Assembly: GCA_000336895.1 (NCBI GenBank)
Contig: AOLX01000026.1
Location: 125,220-189,219 of the forward strand
DNA: 64,000 nucleotides
Direction of reading: 5' to 3'
Source: Haloarcula argentinensis DSM 12282
GTDB taxonomy: Archaea > Halobacteriota > Halobacteria > Halobacteriales > Haloarculaceae
Of the stretch, positions 16,579 to 23,173 are shown piece after piece (position 1 is the first letter of the stretch; each line of letters begins with the position of its first letter). The notes below the pieces were generated by a model, which saw nothing but the letters and a program-made list of their open reading frames with translations, did not search any database and was not told the DNA's origin. The position numbers were made by a program, and so were the translations under genes.

Positions 16579-17409
16579 ATGACAGCTGCCAGTACCACTG
16601 CAACGACAATGCTTCAGGCGACACAAGCAGACGTACTTCAGGAGATACAGTCGAATTTTCTCCTGAACTCATCGATCTGGGTGAACATCGCGCTGGCGGG
16701 CGTCGTCATCCTCCTGTTCGTCGCGATGGGTCGAGACATCGAGTCGCCCCGCGCGAAACTCATCTGGGTCGCGACGATGTTGGTCCCGCTGGTCTCGATT
16801 TCCAGCTACGCCGGGCTGGCCTCCGGGCTGACGGTCGGGTTTCTGCAGATGCCGCCGGGCCACGCCCTCGCCGGCCAAGAGGTCCTGTCACCGTGGGGCC
16901 GCTACCTGACGTGGACGTTCTCGACACCGATGATTCTCCTGGCGCTGGGCCTGCTGGCTGACACCGACATCGCGTCGCTGTTCACCGCCATCACGATGGA
17001 CATCGGGATGTGTGTGACCGGCCTTGCCGCCGCGCTGATCACCTCGTCACACCTGCTGCGCTGGGTGTTCTACGGCATCAGTTGCGCGTTCTTCGTCGCG
17101 GTCCTGTACGTCCTGCTTGTCCAGTGGCCGGCCGACGCAGAAGCTGCCGGGACGAGCGAGATATTCGGGACGCTCAAGATTCTTACCGTGGTGCTGTGGC
17201 TCGGCTACCCGATCCTGTGGGCGCTGGGTTCCGAGGGCGTTGCCCTCCTGAGTGTCGGCGTCACCTCGTGGGGCTACTCCGGGCTGGACATCCTCGCGAA
17301 GTACGTCTTCGCCTTCCTGCTCCTGCGCTGGGTTGCCGCCAACGAAGGCACTGTCTCGGGGTCCGGAATGAGTATCGGCTCCGGCGGTGCTGCGCCCGCA
17401 GACGACTGA
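16579..17409 (+). CDS. hop: Halorhodopsin, light-driven chloride pump
   Basis: 276 residues, seven-helix microbial rhodopsin of the cell membrane. In helix C the segment RYLTWTFSTPMILLA gives Arg108, Thr111, Ser115 and Ala122, the TSA pattern of inward chloride pumps (a proton pump would have Asp at 111 and 122). The retinal Schiff-base lysine is Lys241 in GLDILAKYVFAF (helix G). The B-C loop has the halorhodopsin-type FLQMPPGHALAGQEVLSPWGR. The start MTAASTTATTMLQ follows the promoter directly. Light-driven chloride uptake balances osmotic and membrane potential in salt-growing cells. A Bat-like regulator gene lies upstream. Confidence 0.95.
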   Translation: MTAASTTATTMLQATQADVLQEIQSNFLLNSSIWVNIALAGVVILLFVAMGRDIESPRAKLIWVATMLVPLVSISSYAGLASGLTVGFLQMPPGHALAGQEVLSPWGRYLTWTFSTPMILLALGLLADTDIASLFTAITMDIGMCVTGLAAALITSSHLLRWVFYGISCAFFVAVLYVLLVQWPADAEAAGTSEIFGTLKILTVVLWLGYPILWALGSEGVALLSVGVTSWGYSGLDILAKYVFAFLLLRWVAANEGTVSGSGMSIGSGGAAPADD

Positions 17410-17541
17410 GTCCCGTGCCGTGACGTGAGCAGTATTCACCCTGCTTGCGTATTCTCGGTCGTATTCTGGCTGCTCTCCACCCTGCCCGCACAGTAGCAGA
17501 TGCAGAAAAAATAAGCTATGTCGCCCAAGTGACTAGTCTGT

Positions 17542-17724
17542 ATGCCCTCCCCTTTCGATAACCCAGCCATTCGCTACGGTCTCCCACTGGTCAGCGCCTC
17601 GGTCGTCGCGGCTGTCGCGTTCCTCTTCCTTGAGGGAACAGTACGGTATGTTGCACTCGGTATCGCTGTCCTCGAAGTTGTGGTCGCCCCACAGATTCTG
17701 AAGCAGGCGGCGGCAAACGCATAG
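17542..17724 (+). CDS. Small membrane protein downstream of halorhodopsin
   Basis: 60 residues with two hydrophobic stretches (LPLVSASVVAAVAFLFLEG and YVALGIAVLEVVVAPQIL) and few charges. It starts 132 bases after the hop stop on the same strand and could be transcribed from its own promoter. No known family that I recognise; adjacency suggests, but does not show, a link with the rhodopsin. Confidence 0.55.
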   Translation: MPSPFDNPAIRYGLPLVSASVVAAVAFLFLEGTVRYVALGIAVLEVVVAPQILKQAAANA

Positions 17725-17864
17725 TCAGGGGCAAGTCGGCCCTCCGCCGTTGTGCCAGTCCGGTGTGCAGCCCTGTGGCTGTCCACCTCTGGCACTCTAC
17801 GCTTGGCAAAATTGAATCACTGCGAGACAGGGCGAGGGCTTCCCCGGGGTCAGACCCTCGCTTT

Positions 17865-17897
17865 CTACGGAGAGAGTCGCTGTCGGTCCTGCGGGAC
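17865..17897 (-). repeat. aspS 3'-end copy E
   Basis: Minus strand reads VPQDRQRLSP then TAG. It is preceded by the hairpin GCGGGAC/GTCCCGC (17891-17915) and followed by GCGAGGG/CCCTCGC (17832-17861), the same order as around copy D. Confidence 0.75.
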
Positions 17898-17999
17898 TCA
17901 CTACGCTCGTCCCGCTGGCTCTCAGGTCTTCGCCGCTCGCGGGTCGTTCCTCCCCGCTCGCGTTACCGAGGTTCTTCCCTGCGGTCAAAACCTCGCTTC

Positions 18000-18035
18000 C
18001 TACGGGCTCAGACGGTGACGATCTCGCGGGAACAC
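18000..18035 (-). repeat. aspS 3'-end copy D
   Basis: Minus strand reads VFPRDRHRLSP then TAG, with one replacement (Gln to His) relative to AspS. It is flanked by the 18027-18066 hairpin upstream and the 17967-17995 hairpin downstream. Confidence 0.8.
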
Positions 18036-18087
18036 TGTCACTTCGCTTCGCTCGTGACAAGTTCCCGTTCGGCAGTCGCGTCGTCGC

Positions 18088-18114
18088 CTATGGCGACAGA
18101 CGCTGCCGGTCTCG
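18088..18114 (-). repeat. aspS 3'-end copy C
   Basis: Minus strand reads RDRQRLSP then TAG. Compared with the aspS end, every difference is synonymous (CGC/CGT, TTG/CTG, TCT/TCG, CCC/CCA, TGA/TAG). It is preceded by a small GTCTCG/CGAGAC hairpin. Confidence 0.8.
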
Positions 18115-18137
18115 AACCGCTGCGAGACAGTGCGACT

Positions 18138-18173
18138 CTACGGAGAGAGTCGCTGTCTGTCTCGCGGGAACAC
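18138..18173 (-). repeat. aspS 3'-end copy B
   Basis: Read on the minus strand this encodes VFPRDRQRLSP then TAG. It is the same peptide that ends AspS (LFPRDRQRLSP, TGA), with Val in place of Leu and mainly synonymous codon differences. The Val-Phe-Pro codons double as one arm of a hairpin. Confidence 0.8.
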
Positions 18174-18229
18174 TGTGAGACTCGCTCCGCTCGCCTCACA
18201 AGCTCCCGCTCGACATGGACAGCGCTGTC

Positions 18230-19534
18230 TCAGGGAGACAAGCGCTGCCGGTCTCGCGGGAACAGCACCGCTTCCCGGATGTTCTCTAGCCCGAGCATCG
18301 TCATGATGAGGCGCTCGCCGCCGAGGCCCCAGCCGGCGTGTGGCGGCATACCGTACTTGAACATCTTGGTGTAGTACTCGAAGGCTTCCGGGTCCAGCCC
18401 TTGCTGTTCGAATCCTTCGACGAGGTGGTCGAAGCGGTGCTCACGCTGGCCACCAGAGACCAGTTCCATCGACGGGTGCATCATGTCGAAGCCGGTCGAG
18501 ATCTCCTCGTCGTCGTCGTGGTCCTTGATGTAGAACGGCTTGATCTCGCTGGGCCAGTCGGTGATGAAGTAGTGCTCGCCGACCTCCTGACCGAGGACGT
18601 GCTCGGCCTCCGTCGAGAGGTCGTCGCCCCACACCAGCGGCTCGTCGAGTTCGCCGGTGGCGTTGATTTTGTCGAGCGCTTCCTCGTAGGTGAGCCGTGG
18701 GAAGTCACCTTCGGGGGCCGCGAACTCGTCTTCGAGGCCGAGCGCTTCCAGTTCGTCCTGACAGTTCTCGGCGACGCCCTCGTAGGCGGACTGGACGACG
18801 TGTTCACAGGCGTCCATCGCCTCGGTGTGGTCGTAGAAGGCCGACTCGAAGTCGATGGAGGTCGCCTCGTTGAGGTGCCGCGGCGTGTTGTGCTCCTCGG
18901 CGCGGAAGATCGGACCGATTTCGAAGACGCGTTCGAGGCCGGAGCCGACCATCAGCTGCTTGAACAGCTGCGGGCTCTGGTTCATGAACGCTTCTTGGCC
19001 GAAGTACGTGATCGGGAACAGTTCGGTGCCGCCTTCGGTCCCCGTGGCGACGATCTTCGGTGTGTTGATCTCCGTGCAGTTGAGGTCGCGGAACGCCTCG
19101 CGGACCGACCGCAGGACCTCAGCACGGATCTCGAAGATGGCCTTCACTTCGTCCTTGCGGAGGTCGAGCGTCCGGTTGTCGAGGCGGGTCGGCAGTTCGG
19201 CGTCGACCTTGCCCGACGGGTCGAGTGGCAGTTCGGGGTCGGCTTCCGAAATCACGTCGACGGACTCCGGCGTGACCTCGACACCGGTCGGCGCGCGTGG
19301 CTCCTCTTCGATGTCGCCGGTCACCGAGATGACCGACTCGCGCTGGACGTTCAGCCCCGTTTCCACGAGGTCGTCGTCCATCTCGTCTTTCTCGAACTTG
19401 ACCTGTATCTTTCCGGTGGTGTCTCGAAGGATGAGGAAGGCAATACCACCGAGGTCTCGGATCTCGTGGACCCAGCCGGCGACGGTGACCGTGTCACCCG
19501 GCGCTGCGTCCGCCGTGTAGGTTCGGTTTTCCAT
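18230..19534 (-). CDS. aspS: Aspartate--tRNA(Asp/Asn) ligase, non-discriminating type
   Basis: 434 residues, archaeal class IIb synthetase. The N-terminal OB fold binds the anticodon (about 1-105). The catalytic domain shows motif 2 FRAEEHNTPRHLNE and motif 3 GWGLGGERLIM. His23 (GWVHEIRDLGG) and Pro82 (EPRAPTG) occupy the positions that are Trp26 and Lys85 in a discriminating enzyme (Thermococcus kodakarensis, from memory), which fits an enzyme charging both tRNA(Asp) and tRNA(Asn). GatB for the amidation step is encoded at 31169-32686. A CTTAAGTTA box at 19557-19565 is about 27 bases upstream of the ATG. The 3' end overlaps a repeat family found four more times downstream. Confidence 0.95.
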   Translation of the reverse strand: MENRTYTADAAPGDTVTVAGWVHEIRDLGGIAFLILRDTTGKIQVKFEKDEMDDDLVETGLNVQRESVISVTGDIEEEPRAPTGVEVTPESVDVISEADPELPLDPSGKVDAELPTRLDNRTLDLRKDEVKAIFEIRAEVLRSVREAFRDLNCTEINTPKIVATGTEGGTELFPITYFGQEAFMNQSPQLFKQLMVGSGLERVFEIGPIFRAEEHNTPRHLNEATSIDFESAFYDHTEAMDACEHVVQSAYEGVAENCQDELEALGLEDEFAAPEGDFPRLTYEEALDKINATGELDEPLVWGDDLSTEAEHVLGQEVGEHYFITDWPSEIKPFYIKDHDDDEEISTGFDMMHPSMELVSGGQREHRFDHLVEGFEQQGLDPEAFEYYTKMFKYGMPPHAGWGLGGERLIMTMLGLENIREAVLFPRDRQRLSP

Positions 19535-19556
19535 GGCTGTTCGTTCTTGTGGCCGT

Positions 19557-19565
19557 AACTTAAGA
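19557..19565 (-). promoter_or_regulatory. TATA box of aspS
   Basis: On the minus strand CTTAAGTTA is centred about 27 bases before the ATG at 19534, which predicts a leaderless aspS mRNA. Confidence 0.5.
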
Positions 19566-19694
19566 ACAGTCTTTCGAGGCGAGGGAAGGTTGCTCGCAGA
19601 CCACGGTTGGTTTTAAAAAGGACATAGTACCGCTCAGGTCCGACCGAAGCGATAGCCCGTTTTCGTTTAAACATAGCAGCAGTTGATAGTGTGT

Positions 19695-19705
19695 TTTATA
19701 TAATA
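19695..19705 (+). promoter_or_regulatory. TATA box of the ABC exporter operon
   Basis: TTTATATAATA, a strong archaeal TATA box, is centred 25 bases before the ATG at 19725. Transcription should start at or beside the start codon. Confidence 0.65.
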
Positions 19706-19724
19706 CACTTTCAAACCCGACCAT

Positions 19725-20624
19725 ATGGCCCTCCCCCGATGGTTCCCTGTTGCACGGAAAGAGGCAACCACGTTACTCAAATCCAAAGGCACCTGGATAC
19801 TTGCACCCCTGCTCGTCGTCTGGGGATACGGTCCCACTTACATCAGTTGGGATACCCTTGGCCCGGACGTTACGGTCGGGTTCGTGCAGGTAGCCGGGTC
19901 GCTCCTCCTCCCGCTCTGTGTACTGTTACTGACGTATCGGTCGATTATCCAGGAGCGCACGTCGGGCAGTCTGAAATTCCTGCTGGGGCTGCCACTCACG
20001 CGGACTGAGATCCTCATCGGCAAAGTCTTCGGTCGGAGCGTCGGCGCTGTGGTACCATTTGCCGTTTCAACAGTTGTTCTCGGCGTGATTGGCGGTTTCA
20101 AGTTCGGGTTATTCTCCCCGTTACGTTTCATCGGCGTGTTTCTGGTGACGGTGCTGTACATCGCTGTGCTCGTGTCGGTCGCAACAGCGGCATCGGCGGT
20201 GACGACCAGCACAGTCCGCGTGACCGCTGTGGTCTTCGGCGGTTTCTTTCTGCTGCTGACACTGGGGTGGAAAATTGTCGGTGTCCGTCTCTACTCGGCT
20301 GTGACCGGTAACCCAGTCAATCCGCTTGATCCGCCGGCTGACGGCCTGTTGTTCGCTATCCTTCGGTTGTCGCCGGGTCGAGCGTACCGAACTGTCACGA
20401 ACTGGATACTCGGACTGGCGAACTCCGGTGGCCAGTACACGTCAGTCGCCACGGTACTGTATCCCGGGCACTCGGTCAACGAGTACGTCGTCGACGCAGC
20501 GTTCAGTGGACAGCCAGTCCCAGCCTATCTCCACGAATCGATCGCTCTCGTCGTATTGCTTCTCTGGGGAGTCGTCCCGCTAGCACTGGCCAGCTATCGA
20601 TTCAATCGAGGTGACCTCGCATGA
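19725..20624 (+). CDS. ABC-2 type transporter permease
   Basis: 299 residues. A cytosolic start VARKEATTLLKSKGTW is followed by six hydrophobic segments (about 25-40, 55-75, 110-130, 140-165, 172-192, 270-290). The cytosolic loop SIIQERTSGSLKFLLGLPLTRTEILIGK is the signature of ABC-2/NosY-like permeases. A large outside loop precedes the last helix. Works with the ATPase encoded next (ATGA overlap of four bases). The cargo is unknown; exporters of this type move ions, drugs or copper-related substrates. Confidence 0.85.
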   Translation: MALPRWFPVARKEATTLLKSKGTWILAPLLVVWGYGPTYISWDTLGPDVTVGFVQVAGSLLLPLCVLLLTYRSIIQERTSGSLKFLLGLPLTRTEILIGKVFGRSVGAVVPFAVSTVVLGVIGGFKFGLFSPLRFIGVFLVTVLYIAVLVSVATAASAVTTSTVRVTAVVFGGFFLLLTLGWKIVGVRLYSAVTGNPVNPLDPPADGLLFAILRLSPGRAYRTVTNWILGLANSGGQYTSVATVLYPGHSVNEYVVDAAFSGQPVPAYLHESIALVVLLLWGVVPLALASYRFNRGDLA

Positions 20625-21370
20625 CGCCACCGGCAATCGAGACTGATGGGCTTTCGAAACAGTACGGCGACGTTGTTGCGCTCGATGAACTGAACATGAC
20701 TGTTGCACAGGGCGAGGTGTACGGCTTCCTCGGCCCGAACGGCGCCGGCAAGTCGACCACGATCAACCTGCTGATGGACTACATCAAACCAACGTCGGGG
20801 ACAGCGCGCGTTCTCGGCCACGACCCGTGGAACGATGTCGTTGCCTGTCATCAGCGCGTTGGTATCTGCCCCGACCGTTTCGAGACCTACGAGTCGCTGT
20901 CGGCGCGGCGGCATCTCGAACTGGTGATTGATACGAAGCGTGCGGACGACGATCCACGGGCACTGCTTGAACGCGTCGGACTGGCCGACGCCATCGAAAG
21001 GCCCGCCGGCGAGTTCTCACAGGGGATGGAACAGCGGTTGGCACTTGCGATGAGTCTCGTCGGGGAGCCGGACCTCCTGATTCTCGACGAGCCGTTCACC
21101 GGGCTTGACCCCCACGGTGTCGCGCTGGTGCGAGATGTTGTGGAAGCGGAGTCCGAACGCGGTGCGACGGTGTTCTTCTCCAGTCACGTTCTCGGGCAAG
21201 TCGATCTAGTCTGTGACCGCGTCGGGATTCTCTATGAGGGGGATCTCATTGCCGAAGGGACCCTGCCGGCGCTCCGAGACACCTGTGACCTTTCGTCTGA
21301 CGCGACAGTCGAGGATATCTTCATGAGACTGACTGACGGCTCCGCACACGCCGGGGAGGTGGACGCGTGA
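20621..21370 (+). CDS. ABC transporter ATP-binding protein
   Basis: 249 residues. Walker A is GPNGAGKSTT; the signature motif is divergent (EFSQGMEQRL), as in ABC-2 exporters; Walker B is LLILDEPFTGLDP; the switch His is in FFSSHVLGQ. It energises the permease encoded immediately upstream, with which its start overlaps, and its stop overlaps the next gene (GTGA). The three genes form one translationally coupled operon. Confidence 0.92.
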   Translation: MTPPAIETDGLSKQYGDVVALDELNMTVAQGEVYGFLGPNGAGKSTTINLLMDYIKPTSGTARVLGHDPWNDVVACHQRVGICPDRFETYESLSARRHLELVIDTKRADDDPRALLERVGLADAIERPAGEFSQGMEQRLALAMSLVGEPDLLILDEPFTGLDPHGVALVRDVVEAESERGATVFFSSHVLGQVDLVCDRVGILYEGDLIAEGTLPALRDTCDLSSDATVEDIFMRLTDGSAHAGEVDA

Positions 21371-21939
21371 ATCGCCGCCAATATCTGGCCGTGTCGACGG
21401 CGGCACTGTCCGGGCTCGCCGGCTGTTTGGGTGAGCCCGAGTACACTATCTCCAGCGTGGAAACCGGAGATGATTCGCACCCGCTCGCGCTCGACGTGAC
21501 AGCAGTCGACCGAAACATAGCGATCGAAAGCCCCGGGCAACTGGACATAACGCTTCGGAACACTGGGACACAGGACGTTATCATCAAGAACACCGGCGTC
21601 TGGCCACTTGGGGTGTTAGGACTGGATTCTGGAGGAGAGTCGGTGTCTGCTGACATTCTACTGCTGGCTGACGAGTATGCGGAGGCAGATACCGTCGAGG
21701 TACGGCCAAACGGGGCGAGTAAAGATAATGCCCCACTCACCGGAACACTGGCAGCTGCTGAATCTATTCAGCGGCAGTATGAAATCGACGGGCGGCGGGT
21801 GTCATCTGCTGGCGCGTACACGCTACAGGGCTACTTTGACGAAGTTCCGCTCTCCTACCGCACAGGCCAGAACGCGGACTGGGTCGCATATCACCCGTCA
21901 GTGACCGTGACACTCACCGAACAGTCGATGCTTCCCTGA
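21367..21939 (+). CDS. Tat-exported lipoprotein of the ABC operon
   Basis: 190 residues from a GTG that overlaps the ATPase stop. Residues 1-19 contain NRR, a hydrophobic stretch and the lipobox LAGC, so it is probably a Tat-exported, lipid-anchored surface protein. The body looks like an immunoglobulin-type beta sandwich (PGQLDITLRNTGTQDVIIKNTG ... AGAYTLQGYFDEVPLSYRTGQ ... VTVTLTEQ). No family that I can name. Coupling to the exporter genes suggests a partner or substrate-handling role at the cell surface. Confidence 0.75.
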   Translation: MNRRQYLAVSTAALSGLAGCLGEPEYTISSVETGDDSHPLALDVTAVDRNIAIESPGQLDITLRNTGTQDVIIKNTGVWPLGVLGLDSGGESVSADILLLADEYAEADTVEVRPNGASKDNAPLTGTLAAAESIQRQYEIDGRRVSSAGAYTLQGYFDEVPLSYRTGQNADWVAYHPSVTVTLTEQSMLP

Positions 21940-22088
21940 GACACAGCGGCGTCTGTACCTCGAACCCGCGTAGCGAGTCCGTATGCTACTGTTGAGGCAC
22001 AGGTGAGTGTCGAAAACGGCCGGACAAAACCACAGCATCCGGGCCAATATCCTGAACCTTTGTACTGGTAGCCATCAAAACAGCCGCC

Positions 22089-22580
22089 ATGGCCGACGCG
22101 GAGTACCCTATCGACGACCTAGACCGGAACATCATCTACGCGCTCCAGCAGGATGCGAGACACACGTCAGCGAGTGAAATAGCCGAATCGCTTGACGTCT
22201 CCGCACGAACCGTTCGGAATCGCATCACGAAGCTCGAAGACGCCGGCGTCATCGCCGGCTACGATGTCGATGTCGATTACGAGGCCGCGGGGTATCAGCT
22301 CCATACGCTCATCGTCTGTACAGCACCAATCCACGAGCGCGAGGAGGTCGCACAGCAGGCACTCGACGTGTCTGGTGTCGTCGCCATCCGGGAGGTCATG
22401 ACTGGGGCCGACAACGTCCACGTCGAGGTGGTTGGAACCGACGGAAACGACCTGAGCCGTATCGGCAGGGACCTCAACGACATCGGACTGGAGGTCGTCG
22501 ACGAGGACCTCATCCGGAACGAGTACACCCGGCCGTTCCACCAGTTCGGGCACGACGATGCTGAGAGTGCGTCTAAATAG
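22089..22580 (+). CDS. Lrp/AsnC family transcriptional regulator
   Basis: 163 residues. An N-terminal helix-turn-helix (LDRNIIYALQQDARHTSASEIAESLDVSARTVRNRI, about 10-48) is joined to an Lrp effector (RAM) domain (about 70-148) containing YQLHTLIVCTAP and GADNVHVEVVGTDGNDL. It lies just upstream of the TrkA-N/APC operon on the same strand and is a good candidate for its regulator, perhaps sensing an amino acid. Confidence 0.85.
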   Translation: MADAEYPIDDLDRNIIYALQQDARHTSASEIAESLDVSARTVRNRITKLEDAGVIAGYDVDVDYEAAGYQLHTLIVCTAPIHEREEVAQQALDVSGVVAIREVMTGADNVHVEVVGTDGNDLSRIGRDLNDIGLEVVDEDLIRNEYTRPFHQFGHDDAESASK

Positions 22581-22618
22581 TATAAACTTCCGAAAGGTGC
22601 TTATATAATCATAATAGT

Positions 22619-22677
22619 CCGGAATCGGAACTCTAACCTAGATATTTATCGCCTTCCGGAATCAATAGGTACGTACC
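22619..22677 (+). promoter_or_regulatory. Promoter/operator of the TrkA-N/APC operon
   Basis: Contains CCGGAATC twice (22619-22626 and 22656-22663) on either side of an AT-rich TATA-like GATATTTATC (about 22641-22650), and the perfect palindrome GGTACGTACC (22668-22677). The palindrome lies where a repressor would block the transcription start. The adjacent Lrp gene is the natural candidate; this is inference. Confidence 0.45.
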
Positions 22678-22706
22678 GGCCGGCTCGATCCGGCTCTACG
22701 AACCCA

Positions 22707-23171
22707 ATGATATCCCTTACCGGACTCCGCGAACGTGTGGACGACGACATCGACCCCCCGTCGGTACTGGTCATCAGCGACCGGCACGTCGGGTCTGAGG
22801 TAGTAGCGACGTTAGATCGAGGCACCGATGCCTGTCTCGTCACCGACCACGACGGTGTTGCCGGGCAAACGCCCGACGACACCCGCGTGGTAGTCGGTGA
22901 CGAGCGGGAGTGTGCTGTTCTCCGGGACGCTGGGGCCCAAACGACCGATATCGCACTGGTCTCGATGCAGACGGACCGCGGGGCGTTCCTCGTGACACAA
23001 CTGCTTCGGACGCAGTTCGATGTTGAAACCGTGGTCGTCGTGCTCAACGACCCGCAGCATCGACCGGCGTTCGAGTCAGTCGGCTCTGAGGTGGTCTGTG
23101 GCTCGCAGATCCTGGCGACCGAACTGGAACGCACTGTGGAAACGACGCTCCAGACGCACGAAACTGCGTAA
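22707..23171 (+). CDS. TrkA-N domain protein
   Basis: 154 residues built as a single nucleotide-binding TrkA-N domain: PPSVLVISDRHVGSEVVATLD, then VVVGDERECAVLRDAGAQTTDIALVS and FDVETVVVVLNDPQHRPAFESVG. The first strand lacks a canonical GxGxxG, so NAD binding is uncertain. There is no TrkA-C domain or membrane part. It is two bases upstream of the APC permease gene, so it may gate or regulate that transporter. Confidence 0.75.
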   Translation: MISLTGLRERVDDDIDPPSVLVISDRHVGSEVVATLDRGTDACLVTDHDGVAGQTPDDTRVVVGDERECAVLRDAGAQTTDIALVSMQTDRGAFLVTQLLRTQFDVETVVVVLNDPQHRPAFESVGSEVVCGSQILATELERTVETTLQTHETA

Positions 23172-23173
23172 TA

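Larger units (their letters stand above)
17725..18229. repeat. Array of aspS 3'-end copies and hairpins
   Basis: A gene-free 505-bp stretch packed with structured repeats, read on the minus strand downstream of aspS. Four segments encode near-copies of the AspS end, each closed by TAG (listed separately). Between them lie hairpins whose stems differ but still pair. The arms GGGAACTTGTCAC with GTGACAGTGTTCCC (18027-18066) correspond to GGGAGCTTGTGAG with CTCACAGTGTTCCC (18166-18208), and CGAGGTT/AACCTCG (17967-17995) corresponds to GCGAGGG/CCCTCGC (17832-17861). A perfect palindrome GACAGCGCTGTC (18218-18229) abuts the real aspS stop. 17725-17819 shows nothing. Confidence 0.8.

Noticed and set aside
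17797..18060. 87-codon minus-strand frame inside the repeat array
   Set aside because: Crosses several in-array stops of the tail frame and consists of hairpin sequence.
18338..19558. 406-codon plus-strand frame opposite aspS
   Set aside because: Antisense shadow; aspS on the minus strand has all synthetase motifs.
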